From the NCBI GenBank assembly GCA_004297625.1, contig SCTY01000059.1:110298-174297 (forward strand): a DNA stretch of 64,000 bases. Direction: 5' to 3'. The first letter of the stretch is position 1; each line of letters opens with the position of its first letter. Of the stretch, positions 1 to 8,398 are shown piece by piece. The position numbers and the translations under genes were made by a program. Below the pieces are notes generated by a model that did no database searches, had not been told where the DNA came from, and saw only the letters and a program-made list of their open reading frames with translations. The DNA comes from Betaproteobacteria bacterium (GTDB taxonomy: Bacteria; Pseudomonadota; Gammaproteobacteria; Burkholderiales; SG8-39).

Positions 1-1
1 G

Positions 2-421
2 GACGGTCCGGGCGGCATGTGGAGCCTGGAGGATACGGTGGAGCTTTCGCGCGAACTCGTGCAGCGCGGCGTCGACGTGATCACCTGCTCCTCGGGCGGG
101 ATCGGCGGACCGATGAGCACGGAAGTCGTGCCACGTGTCCCCGGATACCACGTGCCGTACTGCGAGCGTGTACGACGAGAAACGGGGGCGAGAACCTGCG
201 CGGTCGGGCTGATCACGGAGCCGCATCATGCCGAGCAGATCCTGCAATCGGGCCAGGCCGATCTGATCGCCCTGGCGCGCGAGCTACTCTACGATCCGCA
301 CTGGCCGGTGCACGCCGCGAACGCGCTGGGCTTGCCGGGTTACCTGGATGTGCTTCCGAGGGAGTTTTCATGGTGGTTGAAACGCAGGGAGCAGTTGCGA
401 ACCTTGACGGCGGATCAATGA
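2..421 (+). CDS. NADH:flavin oxidoreductase (old yellow enzyme family), C-terminal part
   Basis: Only the last ~139 codons are present; the gene begins left of the window. The segment is the C-terminal part of the FMN-binding TIM barrel of the OYE/YqjM family. It has a Ser-Ser-Gly-Gly turn, then GLITEPHHAEQIL and the typical ADLIALARELLYDPHWP phosphate-binding/end-of-barrel motif. Family members reduce activated C=C bonds of enals, enones or enoyl-CoA-like substrates using NAD(P)H and FMN. The TGA stop overlaps the next gene's ATG (ATGA), so it is co-translated with the enoyl-CoA hydratase. A role in the same acyl-CoA catabolic route is inference. Confidence 0.85.
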   Translation, partial: DGPGGMWSLEDTVELSRELVQRGVDVITCSSGGIGGPMSTEVVPRVPGYHVPYCERVRRETGARTCAVGLITEPHHAEQILQSGQADLIALARELLYDPHWPVHAANALGLPGYLDVLPREFSWWLKRREQLRTLTADQ

Positions 422-1197
422 TGGGGCAATTTCAATACATCACGCTCGAGCGCCGCGCGGACGGCGTCGCCCTTCTCACGCTCAACCGTCCGGAGAAGCT
501 GAACGCGTTCGACCGCGCCATGATCGATGAATGGCAGCGCGCGCTCGGTGTGGTGAAAGACGACGCTGCGACGAGCGTGCTGGTCCTGACCGGCGCGGGG
601 CGCGCCTTCTGCGCAGGCGGCGATGCCGACGACATGCTCAGGCTGGAGCATGCGGGCAATATCGAGCGCAGAGAATACCTGCGCAATATCCACCGCATTC
701 CGCTAGCGCTAGAGAGCCTCGACAAGCCGGTGATCGCCGCGATCAACGGCGCGGCCCGCGGGGCGGGTATGGACATGGCACTCATGTGCGATCTACGCGT
801 TGCGGCCGCCTCGGCCACCTTCGCCGAGAGCTACATCAATCTGGGCCTTGTTCCCGGTGACGGTGGCATGTACTTTCTACCGCGCCTGATTGGCACGGCG
901 CGTGCGCTCGAGCTGCTTTGGACCGGACGCGCCATCGACGCACCGGAGGCGGAACGGATCGGCCTGATCAGCCGCGTGGTGCCGGATTCGGAGGTCCTCG
1001 CCGCCGCACTCCAGCTTGCCGCGGTAATCGCGGCGCAGCCGCAAGAAGCCATACGCATCTGCAAGAGAGGCGTATATCAGAGCCTCTCAGGCTCGCTTGC
1101 GGCGCATCTCGATGCGGTCGCTTCGCACATGGCCGTGCTGTACGACACGCCCGAATTCAGGGCGCGCTTGAAGGCATTCAGGGAACGCAGGAAATAA
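418..1197 (+). CDS. Enoyl-CoA hydratase/isomerase family protein (crotonase fold)
   Basis: 259 residues, the usual size of single-domain crotonases. The oxyanion-hole segments are present: AFCAGGDADD near residue 65, and NGAARGAGMDMAL followed by CDLRVAA. One catalytic-glutamate position is kept (FAESYINLGLVPGDGG). The other (Glu in GGGCELA of mitochondrial hydratase) appears to be Asp, so the reaction could be hydration, isomerisation or another crotonase chemistry. Start: ATG 418 overlaps the upstream stop; ATG 421 is an equal alternative. The CoA-transferase gene follows after 18 bp, consistent with one operon for CoA-thioester catabolism. Confidence 0.88.
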   Translation: MMGQFQYITLERRADGVALLTLNRPEKLNAFDRAMIDEWQRALGVVKDDAATSVLVLTGAGRAFCAGGDADDMLRLEHAGNIERREYLRNIHRIPLALESLDKPVIAAINGAARGAGMDMALMCDLRVAAASATFAESYINLGLVPGDGGMYFLPRLIGTARALELLWTGRAIDAPEAERIGLISRVVPDSEVLAAALQLAAVIAAQPQEAIRICKRGVYQSLSGSLAAHLDAVASHMAVLYDTPEFRARLKAFRERRK

Positions 1198-1215
1198 GAG
1201 ACCGGAGGCATCGGC

Positions 1216-2424
1216 ATGCACGGCGACTTCGCAGACGGGCCCCTGACGGGGATAAAGGTGCTCGATCTGACGAACGTGGTGATGGGGCCGTACGCCACGC
1301 ACATCCTGGCCGACATGGGCGCGGACGTCATCAAGATCGAAAGCGCCGATAGCGATTTCATGCGCAATTACAGGCCCTACCGGCACCGTGGCATGTCGGG
1401 CCAGGTGCTGCAGCTGCATCGCAATAAGCGCAGCCTGGTGCTGGATCTCAAGCGAACGAAGTGCGCCGCGGCGCTCCAGCGGCTCATCGCCAAATGCGAC
1501 GTACTGGTGCACAGCATGCGCCCCAAGGCGATCAAGCGGCTGGGGTTCGATTACGACCGGGTGCGAGAGATAAATCGGGATATCGTCTACTGCGGCGCCT
1601 ACGGATTTGGCAAGGGCGGGCCTTACGAAGACAAGGCCGCTTACGACGACATGATCCAGGCCTCGTGCGGTATCGTCGAACTCAACCAGCGCGTGCGCGG
1701 CGAGCCCACCTACGTGCCCACAGCGATGTGCGACAAGCTCACAGGCCAGACCATCGCCTATGCGATCCTCGGCGCGCTGGTGCAACGCGCGCGCGGAGGC
1801 GGCGGGCAGCAGGTTGAAGTTCCGATGTTCGAAACCTGCATCGAATTCATGCTCACTGAGCACATCTGCGGCGCCTCTTTCGAGCCACCGCTCGGCAAGG
1901 TGGGCTATGCGCGGCTGCTGAATCGAGCGCGCCGGCCGTACAGGACCGCGGACGGTTACGCTTGCATCATGCCGTATTCCGACAGGAACTGGCGCGATTT
2001 CTTCGACTACATCGGCAAGCCGGAGCTCAAAGGCGATGGCAGATTTGCGACGTTCGACGATCGCGTGCGGGAAGTCGAGGTACTTTATGGCCTGATTGCG
2101 CAGGAAGCCGGCAAGCACACGACGGCCGAGTGGCTTGCCTTCTGCGACAACGCCAGCATCGCCTGCATGCCTGTCATAAGCCTGGACGAGATTCACGAGG
2201 ATCCGCATGTGCGCGCAGTAGGATTGATCGAGGTCCAGGACCATCCGACCGAGGGCAGGATTCGGGTACTACGCAGTCCGGTCAAGTTCGGAGCCGCGCC
2301 GTTCAAGGTCCGTCGCCCCGCGCCCACCTTGGGACAGGACTCCGCAGAGGTTTTGGCGGAGTTCGGCTTCAGCGGCGAGGAGATCGACGGAGTGCTCGGT
2401 CCCAATGCCGGCAGCGATCAGTGA
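1216..2424 (+). CDS. CaiB/BaiF family (class III) CoA-transferase
   Basis: 402 residues, the typical family length. The N-terminus LTGIKVLDLTNVVMGPYAT and the LADMGADVIKIES strand are family hallmarks. The catalytic aspartate that forms the acyl-aspartyl intermediate is expected at D144 in AAYDDMIQA. Class III enzymes move CoA between two carboxylic acids (for example formyl/oxalate, carnitine or mesaconate systems); the substrate cannot be read from sequence. A GGAGG ribosome site at 1204-1208 supports ATG 1216. It probably activates or recycles a CoA ester handled by the hydratase just upstream. Confidence 0.92.
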   Translation: MHGDFADGPLTGIKVLDLTNVVMGPYATHILADMGADVIKIESADSDFMRNYRPYRHRGMSGQVLQLHRNKRSLVLDLKRTKCAAALQRLIAKCDVLVHSMRPKAIKRLGFDYDRVREINRDIVYCGAYGFGKGGPYEDKAAYDDMIQASCGIVELNQRVRGEPTYVPTAMCDKLTGQTIAYAILGALVQRARGGGGQQVEVPMFETCIEFMLTEHICGASFEPPLGKVGYARLLNRARRPYRTADGYACIMPYSDRNWRDFFDYIGKPELKGDGRFATFDDRVREVEVLYGLIAQEAGKHTTAEWLAFCDNASIACMPVISLDEIHEDPHVRAVGLIEVQDHPTEGRIRVLRSPVKFGAAPFKVRRPAPTLGQDSAEVLAEFGFSGEEIDGVLGPNAGSDQ

Positions 2425-2454
2425 GCGGCCGATCTTGCTACAGGTCAACTCGCC

Positions 2455-3297
2455 CTAGCGTGCGACGGCTCCGTCTGGCACGGGCGCGGCGAGAGAATCG
2501 AGCGGATGCGGCTCATGAACGCCGAAGCCCTGAGCGTGGCTCACATTCAGCGCTTTGAGCCGCGCGAGTATGTCCTGATCCTCCACGCATTCGGCTACGA
2601 GACCGATGCTCAGGACGTCGGCGACGCGCAGCATGGCGTCCAGTTTCATGCGCGCGACCTCGCTCCTGAGGATGTTGCGCACGATGCTGCCGTCGATCTT
2701 GACGTAGTCGACGCGCAGGACCTTGAGCGGCGTGAACTTGATCGCCCGGTGCCCGAAGCCGTCGATCATGACGCCGCACCCCAGCCGCTTCACTGCAGCG
2801 GCGAAACGCGCGGCCGCGTCGAGTTGCGCCAGGACGTCGGCCTCGTCGATCTCGAACAGCAGGCATGCCGGGGAAACGCCGGCTTTGCGCATTTCATTGG
2901 CGACGTGGATGGCGAATTGCGGCTCGTGCAGCGTCTGTCCCGCGACATTTATTGTGAAGCGCGCCATCCGGGAGCCGCGGGCGAGGCGCTCGACCACGCG
3001 GCTCACTACCCAGCGATCGAGGTGCGGCATCATGCCGTAGTGCTCCAGCACCGGCAGAAATTCGCCCGGCGGCAGAAGCGCGCGCTCCTCCTCGCGCATG
3101 CGCACCAGGATTTCTGCCATGGGGTAGCGATCGGCGGATGAGAGCGCGAGGATCGGCTGGAAAAACAGCTCGAATTCGTTCTTCGCCAGCGCCTGGCGCA
3201 GCTGCTCGACAGGGTCGCTCAACCCGTCGACATGCGCCTCCATGCGCTCGAGAAACTCGCCGTCGACCGGGATATCGAAAGCCGTCGCGTTCGCCAT
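2455..3297 (-). CDS. Degenerate EAL-domain protein (cyclic-di-GMP phosphodiesterase family)
   Basis: 280 residues, almost entirely one EAL domain (about residues 30-265) with no recognisable sensory or GGDEF domain. Several catalytic positions are conserved: E62 (as EIL rather than EAL), N117, E149, K200 in VDYVKIDGS, E236 and Q256. The metal-binding DDFG motif reads D179-G-F-G, so the second aspartate is Gly, and QGYxxGRP has become QGFGVHEP. The domain may therefore bind c-di-GMP without hydrolysing it, or act by protein contact; this is inference from known EAL residues. It lies 121 bp downstream of the TRAP operon and on the same strand, so it could be read from that operon. Confidence 0.85.
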   Translation of the reverse strand: MANATAFDIPVDGEFLERMEAHVDGLSDPVEQLRQALAKNEFELFFQPILALSSADRYPMAEILVRMREEERALLPPGEFLPVLEHYGMMPHLDRWVVSRVVERLARGSRMARFTINVAGQTLHEPQFAIHVANEMRKAGVSPACLLFEIDEADVLAQLDAAARFAAAVKRLGCGVMIDGFGHRAIKFTPLKVLRVDYVKIDGSIVRNILRSEVARMKLDAMLRVADVLSIGLVAECVEDQDILARLKALNVSHAQGFGVHEPHPLDSLAAPVPDGAVAR

Positions 3298-3418
3298 AAG
3301 CTGCGATGCAGCCTACTCCCGCTAGCGAAGCCGGGCAGCGTTTTCAAGCCTGCCTATTGATCTCGGCCGCGGATTTTTGCTTTCAAGACATTCGGATAAA
3401 TCCGTATCAAATCCCGAC

Positions 3419-4735
3419 TCAGCCCATCGTGCCGGGCAGCCACAGCGAGAGCTGCGGAAAGGCGATGAGCAGCAGCATGATGATCACCTCGCAGCCCAGA
3501 AACCAGAGGCAGCCGCGGAAGATGGTCTCGAGCGGAATCGAGTCGGCGACCGCGTTCTTCACCACGTAGACGTTGAACCCCACCGGCGGCGTGAGCATGC
3601 CGATCTCCACGTACTTGACGACGATCACGCCGAACCAGACGAGGTCGACTTTCAGCGCGGCGAACATCGGCACGAACACCGGGATGGTGATGAGCATGAT
3701 CCCCAGCGGATCGAGAAACATGCCGAGGATCAGGTAAACGACCGAAACAGCGGCGACAAGCAAAACCGGGTTGAGCGCCCAGCTTCCGATCATGTCGGCG
3801 AACAGCGCCGAGATGCCGGCGAGCGCGAGGAACTTGGTGTACATCACCGCGCCCATGCCGACGAAGAAGATCTGCGCCGTGGTCACCATCGCGTCCTTCA
3901 TGGCGGCGACGAACTTTGCGAAATTCAGCTCGCGCAGCGCGATGCCGATGATCATGGCGAGGAAGGCGCCGCCGGCGCCCGCCTCGGTGGGCGTGACGTA
4001 TCCGCCGTAAAGGCCGCCGATGATCCCGAGGATGAGGAGGAGCAAGGGCCAGATCTGCTTCAGCGACTTCCAGCGCTCCCGGCGCAGCGTCTCGCGCTCG
4101 GCTGCGCTTACCGGCGGAGCGAGCGTCGGATCGTACCGGCAGCGAGCGAGGATCATGACGGTATAGATGCCCGCAGTAAGAAGGCCCGGGATGATGCCGG
4201 CGATCAGCAGCTTGACGATCGAGACTTCAGCGAAGATCCCGTAGAGAACGAAGAGGATGCTCGGCGGAATCAGCGCCGCCAGCGTCCCGGCGCTCGCCAC
4301 CACGCCCGCCGCCAGCGCCTTGTCGTACCCGTGCTTCACCATCTCCGGCACGGCCAGGCGCGCCATGGCGGCCGCGGCCGCCATGCTCGAGCCGCACGCG
4401 GCGGCGAAGCCCGCGCCGGCCATGTTGGTCGCCACGGCCAGGCCGCCCGGCAGCCCCGCGAACCACACGCGCGCCGCGCGGAACAGCATCGCGCTGATGC
4501 CCGAGTTCGTCACGATGGCGCCCATCAGCAGGAACATCGGCACGGCCGACAGATCCCAGCTCGCGGCGAATACGAACGGCGTCTCGCGCAGGACTCCAAG
4601 GGCGACCTGGGCGTTGCGCAAATAGCAGAAACCGCCGAACGCCACGCCGCCGAGCGCGACGCCGATGGGAACCCGAAGCGCGATGAGCCCGAGGATCGCC
4701 GCGAGACTCGTCAGCGTCAGCGAAAGCGGACCCAC
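3419..4735 (-). CDS. dctM: TRAP transporter large permease (DctM family)
   Basis: 438 residues with about a dozen hydrophobic segments, the standard size of the TRAP 12-TM subunit. Family signatures include the LRVPIGVALGG start, the Gly/Ala-rich ATNMAGAGFAAACGSSMAAAAAMA stretch, LAALIPPSILFVLYG and the C-terminal YVEIGMLTPPVGFNVYVV motif. It is the Na+- or H+-coupled membrane component that receives substrate from DctP. It starts with GTG, 13 bp after the DctQ stop. Last gene of the transport trio in the TetR-headed operon. Confidence 0.93.
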   Translation of the reverse strand: MGPLSLTLTSLAAILGLIALRVPIGVALGGVAFGGFCYLRNAQVALGVLRETPFVFAASWDLSAVPMFLLMGAIVTNSGISAMLFRAARVWFAGLPGGLAVATNMAGAGFAAACGSSMAAAAAMARLAVPEMVKHGYDKALAAGVVASAGTLAALIPPSILFVLYGIFAEVSIVKLLIAGIIPGLLTAGIYTVMILARCRYDPTLAPPVSAAERETLRRERWKSLKQIWPLLLLILGIIGGLYGGYVTPTEAGAGGAFLAMIIGIALRELNFAKFVAAMKDAMVTTAQIFFVGMGAVMYTKFLALAGISALFADMIGSWALNPVLLVAAVSVVYLILGMFLDPLGIMLITIPVFVPMFAALKVDLVWFGVIVVKYVEIGMLTPPVGFNVYVVKNAVADSIPLETIFRGCLWFLGCEVIIMLLLIAFPQLSLWLPGTMG

Positions 4736-4748
4736 GCTTTTCGCCGTC

Positions 4749-5246
4749 TCAGCGGCGCACTGTGCGGGCGATGTCCGACGCCACGCGCACGAGCAGATAG
4801 AGCACCATCAGCCCGCCCGCGAGCGGCAGCAGGCACCGGCTCGGCCAGATGGGGAGGAATCCGCCCGGGATCTGCCATACCTCGCCCGCGCGGATTTGAT
4901 CGATCGCCCGCGCGCCGGTCTGCCACGTGAACACTCCCACGTAGAGGATGGTCAGGACCTTGACCAGGATGTCGAGCCACTCGTTGACGAGCGGCGGTGC
5001 TTTTCGCGTGAACAGCTCGACGCTGATATGGCCATTACTGCGCGCGATCCAGGCCCACGGCAGGAACGCCGCCGCCACCATGTAATAGGCGGAAACGACC
5101 TCGTTCGTGCCCGCGATCGGATAATTGAGCAGCGCGCGCGCCGCGACGTCGATGGTGACATGGAGCATCATCATCGACCCGGCGAGCAGCGCCAGCCACA
5201 CCAGCAGGTTCGCCGGCGCGTCGAGCAGCTTGAGCAGCCTGTTCAC
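4749..5246 (-). CDS. dctQ: TRAP transporter small permease (DctQ family)
   Basis: 165 residues with four predicted membrane segments (about 15-35, 50-70, 90-110 and 130-155), as in DctQ subunits. The NEVVSAYYMVAAAFLPWAW segment followed by HISVEL matches the family core. The best start is GTG at 5246-5244, which overlaps the DctP stop (GTGA) and follows a purine-rich stretch. A longer reading from 5342 would add ~30 basic, non-family residues. It bridges DctP and DctM in the inner membrane. Confidence 0.9.
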   Translation of the reverse strand: MNRLLKLLDAPANLLVWLALLAGSMMMLHVTIDVAARALLNYPIAGTNEVVSAYYMVAAAFLPWAWIARSNGHISVELFTRKAPPLVNEWLDILVKVLTILYVGVFTWQTGARAIDQIRAGEVWQIPGGFLPIWPSRCLLPLAGGLMVLYLLVRVASDIARTVRR

Positions 5247-6367
5247 AATTTTTCCGGCGCCACCTTGTCGTAGATCTCCCGCTGGATCGCGGCGGTCAGC
5301 TTGTCCACGTCGCGGCCGATTCCCTTCGAGAGGGCGCCCCACTTCTTACGCGCCGCAGCGTATGCATCGATGATCGCCGCCGGGTCCTTGACGCCGAGCT
5401 TCGTGGAGTTCTCGATGTTCTGCTTGCGCTGGATGGCCTCGTACTTCCCGGTCACGGCATCGAAGTCCTTCCTGGCCGCCTTCGCCATGGTGATGCCCTT
5501 GGTCTTCATCAGCTCGTTCAGCACCTGCTCTTCCTCGATGACGAACTGCCCGAGCGACTGGAGCGCGCTCAGCCGGGCAGCCGCCCGCATGTGGATCTGC
5601 TTCTGCTCCGGCGTGAACTTGTTCCAGACGTCGCGGTTGAGCAGCAGGCCGATCGCAGGCCCGGTCATCCCCAGCGGCTGGTCGGTGATTGCTTTCACCA
5701 CGTCGCCGTAGCCGAACACCTTCAGCCATCCGTGCGTGCCGAGCTGGCAGTCCAGCCCGCCGCGCTGTAGCAGGCCCACCGCCTCGACGAGGGTGGCGCC
5801 GACGGGCACCGCGCCGAACATGTTGAGCAGCTCGTTGTAGCCGCCTACGCCGCGAACGCGCTTGCCCTTGAGATCGCCAAGCGACTGCACCGGAGAGCGG
5901 CACGCGAGATAGTACGGCCCGGCGACCCAGCCGGAGAGCGGAACCGCGTTGAGCTTTTTCATCTCGGCGATGCACGACGGGCAATTCAGCGTGAGCGTCT
6001 CGAGCGCCGCGGCGCTCGTCGCGACGTTGTCGTCACCGAACGCGATGGTGCTGTAGATGGTGAAGGCCGCGGGCACGACGCTCGGGACATAGCTCGGTAT
6101 GCCGATCCCGGCCGCCATCAGCCCGTCGTGCACTGCCTGGAACGTGGTCTTCGGATCGGCGAGCTGGCCGCCCGGAACGAGCTTCCACTTCACCGCGCCG
6201 TTCGTTTCCTTGGCGATGGTGTCGAAAACCTTGGGCAGCGCGACGCGGTTTACATACTCGCCGGCGGGCAGCCAGGAGCCGTAGACCAGTTCCTGCGCGC
6301 TTGCCTGACCGCCTGCCATCAGACTCCAGACTATCGATGCGAGCAACAGCTTTCGCTTCGTTTCCAT
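5243..6367 (-). CDS. dctP: TRAP transporter periplasmic solute-binding protein (DctP family)
   Basis: 374 residues with a clear Sec signal peptide (MKxKRK-like start, hydrophobic core, ASA-QE cleavage near residue 24). The mature part has the DctP fold: GGQLADPKTTFQAVHDGLMAAGIG, SLGDLKGKRVRGVGGYNE and a WNKFTPEQKQ helix. The usual ligand-contacting arginine is expected in the KGKRVRG/ACRSPVQ region. A strong AAGGAGG site lies just upstream of the ATG. It binds an organic acid, probably the substrate activated by the adjacent acyl-CoA ligase; substrate identity is unknown. Confidence 0.92.
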   Translation of the reverse strand: METKRKLLLASIVWSLMAGGQASAQELVYGSWLPAGEYVNRVALPKVFDTIAKETNGAVKWKLVPGGQLADPKTTFQAVHDGLMAAGIGIPSYVPSVVPAAFTIYSTIAFGDDNVATSAAALETLTLNCPSCIAEMKKLNAVPLSGWVAGPYYLACRSPVQSLGDLKGKRVRGVGGYNELLNMFGAVPVGATLVEAVGLLQRGGLDCQLGTHGWLKVFGYGDVVKAITDQPLGMTGPAIGLLLNRDVWNKFTPEQKQIHMRAAARLSALQSLGQFVIEEEQVLNELMKTKGITMAKAARKDFDAVTGKYEAIQRKQNIENSTKLGVKDPAAIIDAYAAARKKWGALSKGIGRDVDKLTAAIQREIYDKVAPEKL

Positions 6368-6407
6368 GGTGCCCCTCCTTGGGTGATCGATGCGTTGCCT
6401 TGCGAAC

Positions 6408-7937
6408 CTAGATCTGCCTTTCGCGTCCTGTCCAGTAGCGGTTTCTCACGTCTCTTCGAAGAACCTTGCCGAGCGCCGTGACGGGAAGCGAGTCGACGAA
6501 ATCCACCGACTTCGGCGCCTTCACGCTGCCGACGCGCTGCTTGCAAAGCGCGATCAGCTCCTCTGCGCTAACCGAGCGCCCCGGTTTCAACTCGACGACC
6601 GCCTTCACCGCTTCGCCCCATCGAGCGTCCGGAACCCCGACTACGGCGCAGTTCTGCACGCAATCGTGACCCATCAGCACCTGCTCGACCTCGAGCGGAT
6701 AGACGTTGAAGCCGCCGGTAATGATCACTTCGTTCTTGCGATCGCACAGGTAGAGATAGCCCTCCTCGTCCCGGTACGCGAGGTCTCCCGTGTGATGCCA
6801 CCCGTGCCGCGATGCCTCGGCGGTGGCCTGGGGATTCTTGTAATAGCCCTTCATGACGAGCCCGCCCTGCACCACAATTTCGCCCACCTGCCCTGGCGGC
6901 ACAAGCTCGCCTTTATCATCCATCAATTCCACGCGCACGAAAGGGCTCGGTCGTCCGCAGCTCAAAAGCCGCCGCTCGACGATGCCGCCGCGCTCGTCCA
7001 CGTGCTCCGACGGTCCCATGAAGGTGACGCAGGTCGGCGCTTCGGTCTGGCCGTAGCTGTGCGTCATCACGGGCCCGAATACCTCGATTGCTTCGCGCAG
7101 CTTCTTCGCCGACATGGGCGCGCCGCCATAGAAGAAGTACCTGAGCGGCGAATAGTCGAAGTCCCGCACGTTGGGCTGGAGGAGCGCCGTATAGATGGCC
7201 GTCGGCGGCAGCATGAGGACCGAAACGCCATGCCTGGCGATCGCCGCCAGCGTCTCCTGCGGATCGAATTTGCGCTGGATCACCACCGTACCGCCCGCGG
7301 CGATGGTGACGAACGACAGCACTCCGGCCGCATGCGTCATGGGGGTGCAGGCCAGATACACCGGCGGAGCGTCGAAGTGGGTGCAGCTGAGGAACACCGC
7401 GATGTTGGTCTCGAAGTTGCGATTGGTGTTCATCACGCCTTTGGGCCGCCCGGTCGTGCCTCCGGTGCCGCGCAGCATGCACATCGCTTGCGGATCCCAC
7501 GGGGTGCGAATCGGCTCGCTAAGCTGCAGCTTCGCCCAATCGGCAAGCTCCTCGAGGCGAACGAAATGCCTTACCGCCGGAACGCGCTCCTTCACGAGGC
7601 GCGCGAACGGCTCGAACTCCTTCTCGTAAAAAAGCACTTCGGCATCGAAGAACTCCACGATGTAGAGGTTCTCTTCGGGGGCGTTCGCGGCATTGAGCGG
7701 CACCCAGGTGCCGCGCGCCTTCAGAATCCCAAGAAGCGCGCCGAACGCGAGCGGGTCGTTCCTGCCGAGCACCGCGCACTTGGTTTCCCTTTCCACGCCG
7801 AATGTCTTCAGGCCGTGAGCGGTGCGCGTGGCGAGATCGGACGTTTCCCGGTAAGTCCACGCGCGGCCCTCGAACACGAGCACAGGCCGCTCCGGATGGG
7901 CGGCCGCGCTCCTGTCGAAGAAATCGATGAGATTCAT
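6408..7937 (-). CDS. AMP-dependent acyl-CoA synthetase/ligase
   Basis: 509 residues. Adenylate-forming motifs are complete: P-loop GTGGTTGRPKG (157-167), YGQTE (295-299), HTGD (382-385), the hinge region with YLCDRKNEVIITGG (about 396-409), and the C-terminal catalytic Lys at 491 in ALGKVLRR. It converts a carboxylic acid plus ATP and CoA into an acyl-CoA; similarity in feel is to medium-chain/aryl-CoA ligases, not acetate enzymes. Its ATG overlaps the upstream stop (ATGA). It sits between the biotin-carrier-like gene and the TRAP transporter, suggesting it activates the imported acid. Confidence 0.92.
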   Translation of the reverse strand: MNLIDFFDRSAAAHPERPVLVFEGRAWTYRETSDLATRTAHGLKTFGVERETKCAVLGRNDPLAFGALLGILKARGTWVPLNAANAPEENLYIVEFFDAEVLFYEKEFEPFARLVKERVPAVRHFVRLEELADWAKLQLSEPIRTPWDPQAMCMLRGTGGTTGRPKGVMNTNRNFETNIAVFLSCTHFDAPPVYLACTPMTHAAGVLSFVTIAAGGTVVIQRKFDPQETLAAIARHGVSVLMLPPTAIYTALLQPNVRDFDYSPLRYFFYGGAPMSAKKLREAIEVFGPVMTHSYGQTEAPTCVTFMGPSEHVDERGGIVERRLLSCGRPSPFVRVELMDDKGELVPPGQVGEIVVQGGLVMKGYYKNPQATAEASRHGWHHTGDLAYRDEEGYLYLCDRKNEVIITGGFNVYPLEVEQVLMGHDCVQNCAVVGVPDARWGEAVKAVVELKPGRSVSAEELIALCKQRVGSVKAPKSVDFVDSLPVTALGKVLRRDVRNRYWTGRERQI

Positions 7938-8398
7938 AAAGGCTCGATCAGCGCGAGCGGCTGGCCATACTCTACGAGCGCGGCGTTTTCGGCCAGGATC
8001 TCCACGACGCGCCCGGCGGTCCCGGCCGTGACGCTCGTGAAGAGCTTCATCACCTCGATCAAGCCGATGGGGTCGGACTCGCGAACCGTATCGCCGACAC
8101 TGACGAACGGAGCCGCGCCGGGAGCGGGCGCCCGGTAGAACGTGCCGAGAACCGGCGCGGTAATCTTCACCAGCCCGTCGGGCACTTCAGCGGCTGCGGT
8201 CCTTTGGGCGTTCGGGTTTTCCTGCGCAATCGATTCCCGCAACGGCGCTGGCGCGGGGCCGGCCTTGGCGACGTTGAGCGTAAGGTCGCCGATCTGGAAC
8301 TGGATCTCGGCGCAGCCCGCCGATTCCCTGACGAGCCGCAGGATCTCGATCACGTCGTGGAACGTCAGCGTGTAGGTGATTTCCTTGTCGTTCAGCAC
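7934..8398 (-). CDS. Biotin carboxyl carrier-like protein (AccB type)
   Basis: 154 residues from a GTG start at 8398-8396, which overlaps the previous gene's 3' end (GTGCTGA). The N-terminal helix-rich segment resembles AccB (HDVIEILRLVRESAGCAEIQ). A linker rich in Pro/Ala precedes a biotinyl domain (about 78-154) with the biotin lysine K118 in EVMKLF; the commonest form is AMKM. Longer starts to 8506 would read antisense-like coding of the neighbour and are unlikely. It would carry CO2 between a biotin carboxylase and the carboxyltransferase-like neighbour, but no biotin carboxylase gene is visible in the window. Confidence 0.87.
   Translation of the reverse strand: MLNDKEITYTLTFHDVIEILRLVRESAGCAEIQFQIGDLTLNVAKAGPAPAPLRESIAQENPNAQRTAAAEVPDGLVKITAPVLGTFYRAPAPGAAPFVSVGDTVRESDPIGLIEVMKLFTSVTAGTAGRVVEILAENAALVEYGQPLALIEPL

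Noticed and set aside
3377..4930. A 517-codon plus-strand frame over the TRAP genes
   Set aside because: His/Arg/Asp-rich composition with no motif; it is antisense to DctM and DctQ, which have clear family signatures.
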